From Paragordius varius (Eukaryota > Nematomorpha): a stretch of 64,000 nt of DNA. Under the pieces are notes generated by a model. The model was not told where the DNA came from. It saw only the letters and a program-made list of their open reading frames with translations, and did not search any database. The stretch covers positions 7,006,001 through 7,070,000 of the forward strand of contig OZ176050.1 of NCBI GenBank assembly GCA_964247055.1. The letters are read 5' to 3'. The translations under genes were made by a program, and so were the position numbers. Below, in pieces: positions 13,338-25,352 of this stretch; the stretch's first letter is position 1; every line of letters starts with the position of its first letter.

Positions 13338-16331
13338 TTAGCATATAAAATATTATTAAAAATTAAATGACAAATCCAACAAACTTATTCATAAAATATA
13401 TTGATTGATTCAACACTTAAATATCGAAAAAAAAATTATTTAAAAATTTATTATTATAATTTTCACGCTTATTCCTATATTTATCATCGCATATTTAATT
13501 AGTTAAATTGTGATGATAAAAATGACAGCAAAGCAAAACAAAGGTGAGCATCATTGATTTACTAAAACTTTATGACACCTATATATTCAACCATTAGATT
13601 CAATCAAAAAATATTTGAAAGACGTTACTGATTTATTTTATATTTTTCAATCATCTCTACATAAAAAAATCATTTGAAAAGGTATTATTTCATTGTTTAT
13701 ATTGATATTTCTTTATGGCAAAATTTTGTCTTCAAATGACCAAATATGTAAATATTAGGTATTTAATTAATAAAATTTTGGAATCTTTATTTTATATATG
13801 GCATACATAAAGAAATAATGTGGTAAAAATTTGTCAAAATTAATTTGGAAGGTAGGTTGTGTTCCCATTTTTCCCTTTATCATAATTAGGTATTAAATCA
13901 AAATATTAATAAATGTAAATAGATGACTTTAAGATAATCCGGAATGTGTGTAGGCCGATTTAAATTAAAAACAAGGAAAATTATTTTCACTAAATGCAGC
14001 AACTATAGTGGGCCAGTCAACCCGGTTCCCACTCCATGCAAAATAGGGGTTTTTTACGAATGCACTATGGTCGGCCCAAACTTTTGAAGTACCCCTGTAT
14101 TTAGCTGCTTCCCCTGTAAAATGCATTTTTCGCAAAAATTTAAGTTCCCATGGCTCTACTCACTGGAAAAACACGTCAACACAAAAAAATACCAATTCTT
14201 TGAAGCAAATTACCGAATGTTTGGGAGATGATAAAAATTTAGAGTTATTTGCCAATTAAAAGCATGTTAGTCTAGAGACTAAAATTGGCCACATGGTTAG
14301 CGCCCAACTTATTTTAAATATGCCTCTAATCATAAAATCGTGTCTGTGCCTAAATAATTTCCAGTTTATTGCAGAAAAAATGTATAATCGATTTACTAAT
14401 GATATTATCGACAGTCACAGCGACAGGTGACAGGGCACAGCTATTTTTTATTATTTTTATCAATTAGAATTTAACTAAACAATCTATAAAAATTAAATTA
14501 GCAAATTTTTGATAATTTATAAATTTGTTAAGATTCCCCACTTTACAGGCATAATAACAATAAAAATTTCTCAATAGAATTTTTCTGACCCTTAAAAACC
14601 GCATCATATTTTGTACAATCATAAACCGGATATTTTAATTTCTAAGATATTATATGAAAGCCCTCGGTGTTTATCAAGCTGATATATTTGATAACTTAAA
14701 AAAATGCAAAATAATTTTTTTTAGAGATGCAGTTTAATGCTCTATTAATTCCATTTTGATAATTTTAAATAATATAATTTGGAAATACTGATAAATGGAT
14801 TAATTTTATGGTTAAATAACGATTCCAACCCATATACATTAACTAATGTGATTTCAAATACTTTATAACAACTTTTTATACTAAATTAAATATTTGGGGT
14901 AAATCAGACGATATGTGAGAGAACTAAAAAAACTTTTTTAAAATTCTTGTATATGTAATTTACCCTTTTCCCCAAAATGGCTAAAAGATCCAAAACAAAC
15001 TTCATCAAATTTCCCTAACATGCACTCTGAATGTTAAAAATTATTTTATAAATAATTTCTATAATTATATATATCATCACAATTTTTCTTGTTTTGAACA
15101 TTTTATATGCAATGTCTAGGAAATAAATGCCTTAAATTTCGTTCAATGTATCAATTTATGGCTTAAGAAATACTGTTTGAAATTCCATTGATTTTCAAAT
15201 ATATATATATTTGGAGTTAAAAAGGTTAATAATATGTTTATATGTTAATTGTCTAAATTTAATATAAATAGATTTTGAAATAGAGGCATAAGATTTGTTT
15301 CTTAATTGAGAAGAAAGTTTTTTGTATACTTGTTAGATTATGTATAATAATAAAGCCTAAAATATATAAATATTACTATTTTAAATTTTAAAACAAATAT
15401 AATAATGTGTATTATTTCAAATTATGATGTGGCTAAAACAAAACAAGGAAATATGTAATTTAAATTTCCGACCATAAAAATAATTAACCATTCTATTAAA
15501 AGATTACACCTTTAAAACCCTATAAAAGCTTTTAAATCATAATCGTATAAAATATTTACTATCATGAAGCCCAAATACAAATTTGTCAGAAAAACTACAA
15601 AATTTATTGAATCAGCTGTTGTGCTTGATTAGAATCCAAAATTTTTATAAAGGATAGCAGTTAAAATAGAAAAAGGAAAGGCTTTTCTGAAATATATTAT
15701 GTTATCAATTATATTTAATCAGAGACACCACATATTTTTGTAAATCTCTAAAGCAGGGGTGCTTCAACAGAAATGGCTTGGCAGTGTGCATTTGTAATAT
15801 AAACGAGAATACTGAATAAATAATTTGAAACATTTTTTATATGACCATATATTTGCAAAAAATGGATTTCAAAATTTTTTAAGGGCTGCCAAAAAGTCTC
15901 GAAGGGCCGCATGTTTTTAATGTAAACACCCAAAAAAATTCTAAAAATTTCATGAGCAATCCACTAAAATTATAACTAATCATATTTATTCATAAACATA
16001 AAACAAGAAAAATATACAATTAATTTCTTGAGGGAACATCAGGTGAATTGTTCAACGTCGTCTGCCAAAAAGATAAAGATATATAAACAATTATATTGTT
16101 AATGTATTTAAAGAAAGTCTAAAAATATTTGCTAAATTGTTAATTAAAATTGTTCTTTTTAATTCATGTAATAACATAGTTATTAATATATTTTTTATTG
16201 TAACAGAATTTAAATGTCGCACCGAAATTTGTAAAATTATAAAATTCAGATTCCAATCAATGAACAAATCATAAATTAACCCATACATTTTAATTTGTAT
16301 GCCAAATATAATTTTAAAAAATATTAAGCAA
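13338..16331. other. Intergenic, about 3 kb, no gene recognised
   Basis: AT-rich spacer between the 5' end of the double peroxidase and the 3' end of the SRSF10-like gene. Both strands are dense in stops and no conserved motif was recognised. A slightly GC-richer patch at 15754-15935, with an aggggtgcttc start and agggccgcatg near its end, resembles the edge of an old hAT-like repeat. Confidence 0.6.
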
Positions 16332-17449
16332 TCATTTTTTTGATAATCGTTTCTTATACCTTCCAACTCCATCAAATCCATTTCTACCACGGGCAGGATA
16401 TGGGCTACGGGTTCGGCTACGCCTACGATTTGAAGTCGATTGAAATGTTTCATAGGAATCCCTCCGGTCAGGATATCGATCGTAACTTTCATAATAACCA
16501 TCATCATTGTTGTATTCACGCCGGTTTTTATTATATCGCGATGGCCTATAAATAACACTTATCATTTCCTACGAAACAAACTGAAATAATTAAAACAAGC
16601 GGTGTCTCTTTTAATATAAATCGCAAGATGACTCTCTAAGAGCAGACACTGATTTTTAATTATTGTGTACATGATGCATTATCTTTTACATACAGATGAG
16701 GTGACGTTAAATGTCTTTATCAGTCTTTTGTGTATATCTTTGTCTCAAAATATGGTTATGTTATAAATCCATATCACAAATTTCAATCTTTATTATAGTT
16801 CACTAAAAGGTAGAAATCTAATAAGTTTGAGGAGTCATAAAAACATTTGTAACAGTATTAAGATAACATTTGAAAAGTATGTGTAAAAACAATCTTATTT
16901 ATTAAACCTTTCGGGTGTATAAGATCTAGAAGGCGATTGATGACGTGAACGGTCATGATGAGATGGTCTAGGCGAACGTTTCCATTTTTGCTGGGACTGA
17001 AATTCTCGCAAATCTTCTTGAGAATATCGTTTATCCTTCTTCCGCATTTGAAATGGTGCTGATAAATAAAGAATTAAATAAAAAATATGTAAAAACTTTT
17101 TCGATCACCCTGAGCAAATTCAACTTCAATCAAGCGATCTTTTATTTTTAAGGAGCGTAATTCCCGTTCAGCATCCTCGGCATCCCGCCAATCTAGATAC
17201 GTACTTATGTTAAGGAAAATTAAACAATATTATATAAACTAATTTCTAATAAAAAGGATATTGAACATAGGCAAATCCGCGTATTTCTTTGGTAAAATAA
17301 TCTCTAGGTACGTATATATCTTTCACCGGACCAAATTTTTCAAAAACTGGCCGTAAATCTTCCTCGCTAAAATTAAAGGTAAAATACTCGATTGTGGAGC
17401 TTAAATTGCGCAAATAAAGAGATACAGGGGGTTTATTGGAACGAGACAT
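16332..17449 (-). CDS. SRSF10: SR splicing factor, SRSF10-like
   Basis: An RNA-binding splicing regulator of 207 residues when spliced as exons 17449-17388, 17366-17262, 17200-17109, 17058-16908 and 16545-16332. The N-terminal RRM has RNP2-like VSLYLRNL and RNP1-like RGFAYVQYLDWRDAEDAE, then EVEFAQG. This matches the vertebrate SRSF10 pattern (FAYVQFEDVRDAEDA). The C-terminal half is rich in Arg, Ser and Tyr (RRRSRTRSPYPARGR), an RS domain. The start was chosen at the MSRS codon, because upstream in-frame codons are not ATG. Two introns are notable: a 61-nt AT-AC intron of U12 type (17201-17261) and a possible 21-nt GT-AG intron (17367-17387). Orthology to SRSF10 rather than another SR protein is inferred from the RRM and the N-terminus. 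Confidence 0.88.
17201..17261 (-). other. SRSF10: U12-type AT-AC intron, 61 nt
   Basis: On the minus strand the intron begins with ATATCCTTTT, contains TTTTCCTTAAC near its 3' end and ends in AC. These are the canonical minor-spliceosome donor, branch site and acceptor. Removing it joins CA to G and gives FAYVQ-YLDWRDAEDAE, which lines up with SRSF10. No GT-AG alternative gives an open, homologous junction. Confidence 0.9.
17367..17387 (-). other. SRSF10: Possible 21-nt intron
   Basis: A GT...TTTTAG segment in the RRM, between SSTI and EEDLRPVF. Retaining it adds seven residues (EYFTFNF) that other SRSF10 proteins lack. Removing it gives NLSSTIDEEDLRPVF, the expected loop length. It is a multiple of three, so the frame alone cannot prove splicing. 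Confidence 0.6.
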
Positions 17450-20049
17450 ATTCAAATGGTAAACTATAAATGGTAAAGAACTGACACAAAATTATTATTT
17501 TTTTAAGTGTAATATGCAATATTCATATTAGAGTGATCAACCAGAAATTTTATTAATAAATAAAAATCCTACGATATACCAGGCCATTTAAAATTACATT
17601 TATATTTTATATAAAACATATTCTACCGAAAAAAATCATATTTAACACTTAAAACACATTTATTTCATTCGATTCGAATTGGGTTGGACACCCCAGGTTT
17701 GGTAACGAAAATACAAAAGCTATGGAATAAATTAAAACCATGGCAAAAATTTGCACTTATATAACATTTATGAACCAAAATATATAAGAAAGTTTATTCA
17801 TAAATATTAACCTATTTTAAGGTAAAACCCCATGGTAAAAATTTAGTCATCACGACATGTGTGAACTGCTAAATTAAAAAAATAAATCATTTTTTCTCTT
17901 TCTATCAATGTTAGATGTTATTTAAAAGAAAAACTAGCTTTAATATTATCCTTAAGCAAAATAAACACGATAATTGCATAAATGTTGTAAAATAAAAATG
18001 TAGAGGTACATTGATTTGGAATTTTTCACAACTGAATTATATATTTCAGCAGTTATATAATTTTTATTAGGATAAAAGCACAAATTTAAATTGGGACCGT
18101 TTCTTTTAGTAGTTTTAAAATATCAACTTAAAAATAATTTGGAGTATTTAGGTACCCCATTTCGAATCGAAGTGTCAAAGTAATAGAAAAGAATCGCTCA
18201 ATCCATTAATTGTAAATGCTAGGGCAATCAAGTCTAAATTTTTGCTGATCTGCCACAAGACAGTTTTGTGAAATGTTTTGTATTATAAGTTAATCAATGT
18301 TAATTAAACTTTTGAAATGGTTGCAATACATTTAATATTTTATAAATTTTATGTTGTACCGGTTAGGAATCGTTAAGGACCACTAATGAATCGAAGGTTA
18401 GACTTATGATACAATGCTATTTGACAAAATAAATAACCGGATGATATATATACAATAGGATGTATCAGGATTATCATGTGCTTGGGTTTTGGCCGTTGAG
18501 GGATTTAGGAAAAGTAATCAGACATTTGTGGTAAGCGGTCCATATCAGAATATGGAAAATTTCCGCACATATTTTCGTTAGAAAGAATGCTTCATTTCAA
18601 AAAAATTCCATAAAATATATAAACAACATATATAGAGGAAAACAATATTTTTAAATTATTTAAATGTGGGGTCCAATAGTCCCAAATTTTTTTGCTCTTC
18701 TAAAATAAAGCAGGTTATCGTAAAATTAACACAAAAAGATTCGGATTCAGGGATAAAATATTTAAATTATGCTTAGTTGAAATCGAATAATAATATTTTT
18801 GAAAAATAAATACTTTGATTTATGAAGAAGTTATTAAAATGACTTCATACTATATTGAGGTATGATGAAAACGGTATAAAAACGCTTTAAGGTATACTAA
18901 AAACACTTTTTCTATATCTGTAATGCTTTACATTTCTATCACCTCGGAATTCAATTAAAATACTCGTTCCTGAAATTTATTTCAAATATATATATGGTTT
19001 TTCACAAAAATTTACTAAATTTTAAAGCAAACGTACTTAAACAATTCTGATCCGATAGAGAATCATATAGAATGTTATTATAATATCTAAAGGCGTTTGT
19101 AAACTGTTTCTACGATGCCTCAAAATGGTATGATGCACGCTTCAAACAAATTTTGATTAAAATAAAATATTTAAAGAAGTACGCATTTTTAGATACCAAA
19201 ATTTACCTTATATGCAACCTTATCGTGTACTATCAGCATTTTTGCGTTTATTTCAAGGAAGTAGCCCAATTTAGATGAGCGAAAAATTGAGTGAGTGTAC
19301 ATTTATATATATTTATTGTGGTATATTTTAGAATTAAGCATTTAGTCACCAAAATAGTTTTATCTGAAAAAAGTACGCAAATTTTGTCATTTTTTATATG
19401 GACCAGTTATTAATAATAACTATCTTAAATGACTCATTAGGGCCAAATGCAAAGTCATCATAGAATTTATATACCCCATCAAGATATTTTTTATACGCCC
19501 GATTGGACACAGTGTATAATTGTAATTTGGAGTGAAGTTCTTTCATCAAAAAAATTATTAACAAAATGTGTTTAAATTTGCCATTTATATCGAGCTACCA
19601 CTAAAGTATAAATCGTAAATCATTCGTAAGGGCCAAAACCAAGAAACCTATGTGAATTAATTTTTACCAGAATTATATTTTCAGGATATTTATATATAAC
19701 CGTCGATTTTGTGCGCTATAGATGTTTTAACACCTTTATCAAAAATTTATTTAAAATAGTTACAATAATTTTGTAACTTTTCGATTCGAACCAAAACCCA
19801 AAAAGTATACTTTTGAATAGCTCGCCAAAATCGCACCATGATCCTAATATATTTTGCTATCAAAATATATATTTCTTTTGTGTGCTGTTTTTTAATTTAG
19901 CAATTATATTTTAAACAGTAGATAATTTAAAACTAATATAAATATAAAAAAGTTATTAGTGATTTAATTGTGAGCCATAATGCAAAAGCCGAATATATCA
20001 AATTATTATATTTAGAGTCAGTTGCTAATATATATTTTAACGTCCCCAT
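17450..20049. other. Intergenic, about 2.6 kb
   Basis: No gene recognised on either strand. It contains the dispersed repeat at about 18460-18960 (entered separately). The remainder is AT-rich sequence without clear motifs. Confidence 0.6.
18460..18960 (+). repeat. Dispersed repeat family B, copy 1
   Basis: This shares ordered blocks with 59318-59790 in the same orientation: atgtatcaggattat at the start, then tttgtggtaag, then a cttcatactat...gagg/agt...atgatt block, then acactttttc near the end. Similarity is patchy, as for an old interspersed repeat. No coding sequence was recognised. Confidence 0.6.
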
Positions 20050-20985
20050 ATGAAAAATTCAAATTTTCACGAGCAAAAAAAGCATGCTTTACAGAAAAAT
20101 GATATAAGTATTAAAAAATCAATAGATTGTCATATTCTAAAACTGTGTACTTTTATTAATGAACAATCAAATTTATATACAACATCTTCTTGTTCTGGTA
20201 GAATTGCATTTACGGCTTTTTCGATAAAGAAAGAGGGAAGATTGGCAAAGACGTTTCATGATTCTATTAAGTTCGATGAATTCGTAAATTGTTATATATT
20301 TTTAGATAAATATGTGTTATGGCCTTAGTATTTTTTACGTTTCATTTGAGCCTTTTATACTTCATGTCCAATCAGAAGATCTTGAAGTAGCTCAAAATTT
20401 GGTACATGGATTTATTTATTAATTTTTTAATATATTTATAATATAGAAGGAATATAACAAATTAAACATCCCTTTATTTTGTTTTTAAATTTACAATTTT
20501 AGGCATATTTAATACGATCTACCCGTGCATGATCCTTTCCATAAGGCTCAAAAGTCGGTTTGCAAAATATGCGCAAACAAAATTATTTTTTCATAGAAAA
20601 AAATAAATACACATTAAATTTCAAAATTAAGACATTTAATCGTAAAAAATATTTTATACAGCAAACCTCTTTTATTCAATTATAAATCTTAAATTATCAA
20701 ATTTGCCATCATTTTAGTGTCAAATGTCCATAAATTATGGTCTTAAGAATTCGGGCATTACTATTAGCACCAAAAACAAAATTCAGGTGGCACTTAGAAA
20801 CACTTCACACCTATCCATACCTATCGATATGAAATTAGTTACACAAGAGGTACAATATTTTTGTAATACAAATTTAGTATCTACATTACATTTATGGTAT
20901 ACTCAATGATAATTTAATCAAAAACATTCAAAAGTTAGAATCATTCACATTATATACTATCAATAATTTGACAACTATTAAATAA
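20050..20985 (+). CDS. TYW3: tRNA wybutosine-synthesizing protein 3 homolog
   Basis: TYW3 is the SAM-dependent methyltransferase of the wybutosine pathway, which modifies G37 of tRNA-Phe. Exons 20050-20283, 20306-20401, 20718-20849 and 20878-20985 give 189 residues, all phase 0, with an ATG start and TAA stop. Family landmarks occur in order: KNDISIKKSIDCHI near residue 16, the TTSSCSGRI motif, then FEPFILHVQ, YGLKNSGITI, VALRNTSHLSIPI and VTQEYLHYIYGILND. Human TYW3 aligns through all of these with almost no length change. Exon junctions 1-2 and 3-4 cross introns of only 22 and 28 nt, and the middle intron is 316 nt. The protein is shorter than the human one only by the non-conserved C-terminal tail. 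Confidence 0.94.
20284..20305 (+). other. TYW3: Ultrashort intron, 22 nt
   Basis: Begins gtaaatt and ends tttttag. Without removal the frame meets a stop 11 codons later. With removal the frame runs through INMCYGLSIFYVSFEPFILHV, which matches TYW3 in sequence and almost exactly in length. The length is not a multiple of three, so splicing, or an equivalent frame correction, is required. Confidence 0.93.
20850..20877 (+). other. TYW3: Ultrashort intron, 28 nt
   Basis: Begins gtacaat and ends aatttag. Removal joins VTQE to YLHYIYGILNDNLIKN and extends the frame to TAA at 20985. The result aligns with the human TYW3 segment VTEEYIDFLLNVANQKM. Confidence 0.9.
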
Positions 20986-21006
20986 ATAAATTTATTTTAA
21001 AAATCA

Positions 21007-21352
21007 TCATATATTAGAAACATGAGATTTTCTTGTAAAACAATCCTTATCATATGATATTATTTCATTTTTAACCATTTTTAATTTTTCATCCAATTTG
21101 GTTTGTACGATATTGTATTTGTCCAAATTTGCCAAACCATTGTTTATTATTGAAATTTCTTGAAGTCTACACATATCAAAAGTATATTATTTATAAATAA
21201 CAGTTATTATATTTTTGGTGGGTATATAAAATAAAAAACGTAAATTAAATTTAACATTACTTGACAGCAATGTCATTGATCAAGGAAGCGTTTAACGATG
21301 GTATAATATTTTTGATAAGATCAATATTTCCTGTGCTGGTAATGGTTGTATC
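21007..21352 (-). CDS. Small coiled-coil protein, C-terminal part, unidentified
   Basis: Two exons on the minus strand, about 21352-21263 and 21167-21007, joined by a GTAATG donor and a GTGTAG acceptor in compatible phase. They give a helix-forming C-terminus containing IKNIIPSLNASLIND and LDKYNIVQTKLDEKLK, and end in TGA at 21007. The LDxY...LxxK pattern faintly recalls the BLOC1S2 C-terminus, but I cannot assign it. The 5' exons are not resolved. An open minus stretch at 21540-21400 could hold one (FFENIISKRKNLVRIYK). The gene is convergent with TYW3, with 21 bp between stop codons. Confidence 0.5.
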
Positions 21353-21545
21353 TTCTTTCGCTTGGTATATCAAATTTTTGTTCTATTTAGATTGGATTAA
21401 ATATTTTTTAAAGAAATTATATCTGAATGAATATAAGCAGCCTACTGGAGTTATCTTATGCTTATATATCCTAACCAAATTCTTGCGTTTGGAGATTATA
21501 TTTTCAAAAAATGCAGAATATTTTGCAGAATCGAACTTATAATAA

Positions 21546-23372
21546 TGCAATTTCGATGATCAATTATTTTTTAATAAAGCATCTAATATTTATCATACAC
21601 GTTTAAATTGCTTAAAAACATAATTTATCAACGGGTCGTCGGCCTCCAGATAAGCCAGTTATCTGATCTTTGAGTGAATGCGTTAGAGATAATCGTCTTT
21701 GGTGAATTGTGTGACGTTTAGATTGTTGTTAGTTGTTATGTACCCATAATATAACCAGGTCTTAATTTACAATTGGGATGAAAATATCTAGTTTTATTTA
21801 TTCAATCATAAGACTGTTCAATGTATATCTAGTATGAGAACCGATTCTTTCTAATGTAACTTTGGTGAAATTTGGAAAAAATTATGTATATTTTTATTAC
21901 TATTGTTTGATTTATCATTTTTGTGGTTATTATTAGAAGTTAAGGATTTTGTTTTTTATCGCATAATATATTTTCGTTGGTTTGATTTAAAGACCAACAT
22001 ACACTAGGACATATAGGGGCAGAAATGTTAATCGAATAAATTACTAAATTCTGTACTTGGTTAATTCGGTTCAGGCTTGTTGTGTTTATGTGTTATTATT
22101 TTTTTGATTAAAGCATTTGCTTTTGTGTCGCTAAATATTTGTAATTTTGATTATTTCAATATTGATGAATGAGGCTTAAATGGTTTTAAGATTAACCTGT
22201 TCATTTGCAGTGTTTCACACGTGTACATATAAAAATTTTGATGTTTTTAATCTTCCTTTGATCTGTGAGCACTTTTTGTTCACCCACAGTTGCAATTTAG
22301 TGCATTTCATGGTAAAAAATTTTACTTTGACGAATGGAACATGGGAATTTGATTATTTCAGTTATAATTAAAAACATTGAAAATTTTATAATCGTGTGTA
22401 ACACCACTAAATAAATCGGCTAGTCTAATCTAAATTACCTATCTCCCCACCCAAAAATATTGAAATATTTACCAATTACAATCTGGGCGATATGATAACA
22501 GTAAATATTAATATAAAAAACGCCATAATGCGAAAACAACCAGTTTGGGTCTAATTTCACCAACTTCTTCGATTATTGAACGCTCAAATGACTGGATAAA
22601 TAAATTAATATCCTTTCATCCCAATGGCAAATTAAGACGGGGAAGACGAGATTGATACAAAACAATCAGCCGCGAAAACCTTAACACAACTTAAATGGTT
22701 CCTAAAAGTCAGATTGAGTTTTCATTTATCAAACCCTTCTAAAATATATTTGTCTTGTAAAAAGAGACTTAATTGATTACGATTAGTGAATTTGGTGTAT
22801 AAAAAATTGGCTAAAGTTCAGGACATGGAAAATATTTAATTTGTGTAGTCAATAAATGACGTTACGAAAGATTCATTGTAGTCCTGTTAATGTTTGCTAT
22901 TAAGCCACACTTAATAAAAAATTGTTAATAAAACGGCTATTTAAAGTGAAACTAGTTTTTCTTGTTTCTGGAGGTTCAAGAATTTCGATTTTAAAATGTT
23001 TTATCATGTTTTAAAGAGGTATAATTTGAATAATATACAAACTTTATGAAAAGTAAAAGGACATAAAGACTGAGTTTCCATATGATGTTTAATGATAGGG
23101 TATGGATTATGACGGTTTTTTTCAATAACGATAAAAATTATATAATAATTTTTTCAAATAGTCAATAATAAATGCGATATTTAAAATTGTTATACAATAT
23201 AGGTGCGATTATGGTTCCCTCTATTACTAATTTTACCATATAAATAACAGAAATGTTTAAAAAATGTCACTTTTAAATGGCTGTAGGGGTTATAATTATA
23301 AAAAATTGGAATAAATTTGTTATAAATTGTAACGGGATTAATCTTTTAACAAATTTTTACGCTTATCACTAC

Positions 23373-23408
<36 letters not shown>

Positions 23409-24369
23409 TTCAAAAACGGATTTTCCTAAAAACCATTATAACACTTCATTTTCATTTTTTTGTGTACCATGACATTTTAGGGTAGTATCACCCCTGCAAA
23501 GGTAAATAAGCTACTGATAAAATTGTTTTGTTGACAAATGTCAACCCTCTTCCCATGTATTAGATAAAAAACTTATATATTTAACAGTTTTTAACAATTT
23601 TGTTGTTTAACGATTAAAAAATTGGAGAAATGACGGCGAAAAACTTTGAGCTAATGATTTAATTCAACATTTTTTTTCAAAAATTATCATCTGCCTCAAA
23701 GGTTAAAGAAAGAATTTTTAAATTTGGCTCAATGCAAAAAATATTTTTTAAGATATTTAAATTTTATATGGCTATGGGATATACGACCCCAAAAGGTCAT
23801 GAAGTGTTAATATATAAGTTATGAGATAATTAAAAAAATTTTTAAAATTTTATTAAATAAAATTGTTAGTTGATTAAAGTCATTTAAAATTTAAATCAGG
23901 ATCGCGCCGATAAAAAAATTTTTTTTTAGTTAGTGAAATATCGAATGCAAATCTTTTGCAGTTAATAGGTTATTTGTGTGTCTGCAAATAATTACATACT
24001 ATGAAATATTAACAAATGAAAAAATATGTGGACGAAACCAGAGGCAAGATTGGACGTCGGGTTGGGGGATTGGTTCAACATTAAAAGTGAAGATAACTAT
24101 TTATACTTTGCAAATGTAATTAATTAATGTTTGTTGTTATTGATTATGAATAAGCTTAGATTAATAATTTGAAACAATTCATTTAAAACGATTGAATGGG
24201 TTAATATAAAATTTCGAGCAGACGCAAGAGTTCATTTGGATTTTATTAGTTAGTGCTACCGTAACGAATTGTATACAAATAATATACAGAAATACTTCAA
24301 ATATGAAGTTTTGGTATAAAGCAGTTAGTACCATAATCTTTCGTCGTGATTACAAAATGAATTTATTTC
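21546..24369. other. Intergenic, about 2.8 kb
   Basis: No recognisable exon. It holds a TA microsatellite at about 23377-23402 and a copy of dispersed repeat family C at about 23675-23815 (entered separately). Confidence 0.6.
23675..23815 (+). repeat. Dispersed repeat family C, copy 1
   Basis: The blocks ttcaaaaattatcat, tttttaaatttggct, aatgc.aaaaatatttttta and ccaaaaggtca.gaagtgtta recur in inverted orientation at about 35915-36062. The last two blocks also recur at about 57545-57615. No coding capacity seen. Confidence 0.65.
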
Positions 24370-25240
24370 TCACATTCCATAAAATAAATATCCTTGCCAA
24401 AAAGATATTATGCAGAAAATGCAAAACTGGTCTTTGCTGTTAGTTACCAAAGTTAATCCAGCCAAGATCATGAGTAGGTAGCAGTATGTTTTAATATTTA
24501 TTAAATCCTTAAAGCATAAAATATATTTGGTGAATTTTAAAGTACCTTTATTAATATCCATCTTTCAATTAAGCTTCGTAATAAGTTAGTGGTTTTTGCG
24601 TTATCTGACTCTAAAAGAAGGGTTTTTTCTTTAATTTTGGCAAAGAGATATATAAAAAACTTCAGATATTTGGCCTGTTGATCTAATACATCACAAATCT
24701 AACATTATAATTCTAAACCTTTTGCTGAATATCTCTAAATTGTTTTATACAATAGTTATGCTGAATTTCAAAATCATGTTCATCTGTAATTATATGAGGA
24801 ATAGAATCTATTCTTGATATAATATTTTGATAACTAAATATAAAAATGTTGTTTAACCAAAATATATATTTTTCTATCTGAGTGTGGTGCTTATTAAATT
24901 GTTGAGCAGAAGACATATATTGTTTTAATAGTAAATAATTTGTATTTAAGTCACCTCGATCGTAAAAAAGAGCACTGCATATTTGAATAATATCTTTTAA
25001 TTTTTTATGTATTTCTTGTCTCTGATTTAGTTGATGAATTAAGTTTTCGATCTAATTTAATAATATAACTTTACTTGGCTTAAAGCATCGCATTCATCTA
25101 TTTTTGGAGCAGATATTACAGGATTATAATTTATTAGCTTTTCTTGATATTCATTATATCTTATTTTAAAAATTTTATTACCGATGTATTAAATAACTGT
25201 CGGATTGAATTAATTTTTCTACCGATTTGTAATTCATCAT
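24370..25240 (-). CDS. Unidentified coiled-coil protein with five exons and tiny introns
   Basis: I do not recognise the family. Exons 25240-25182, 25159-25075, 25051-24719, 24698-24546 and 24507-24370 give 255 residues with consistent phases from MMNYKSVEKLIQ to TGA. The product is mostly helical and polar (KIDECDALSQ, IENLIHQLNQRQEIHKKLKD, EKTLLLESDNAKTTNLLRSL), with a hydrophobic C-terminal stretch around YCYLLMILAGLTLV. The introns are 22, 23, 20 and 38 nt, and a further in-frame 24-nt GT-AG segment lies at 24834-24857. Two of the junctions are frame-shifting, so they are not neutral choices. The start codon lies 113 bp from that of the SMARCE1-like gene on the other strand, suggesting a shared promoter. 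A complex subunit (HAUS-, dynactin- or kinetochore-like) is a guess only. Confidence 0.65.
24699..24718 (-). other. Ultrashort intron, 20 nt
   Basis: Begins gtttaga and ends atgttag. It carries an in-frame TAG at its fifth base. Removal joins FRDIQQK to ICDVLDQQAKYL and keeps a coherent frame for another 97 codons. It is the shortest candidate in the window with a frame-based argument. There is no homology support, because the protein is unknown. Confidence 0.7.
25052..25074 (-). other. Ultrashort intron, 23 nt
   Basis: Begins gtaaagt and ends aaattag, with an in-frame TAA before its end. Removal joins DECDALSQ to IENLIHQLNQ. The length is not a multiple of three. Confidence 0.75.
25160..25181 (-). 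other. Ultrashort intron, 22 nt
   Basis: Begins gtaataa and ends aaataag. Removal joins SYLIHR to YNEYQEKLINYNP in phase 2. The length is not a multiple of three. Confidence 0.72.
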
Positions 25241-25352
25241 ATATGTCAAAAAAATTTGAAAATCGGCAAAATTTACATATGTATTTATGATCGTATTAAT
25301 TTTTTCGTTGTTTTTATTAAAAAGCGTTTTCTTAGAAAAAAAAACCATTGCA

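Noticed and set aside
16091-16558. 155-codon open frame on minus overlapping the last SRSF10 exon
   Set aside because: It is in a different frame from the RS-rich exon, has an AT-driven composition and no domain; the RS frame fits the protein family.
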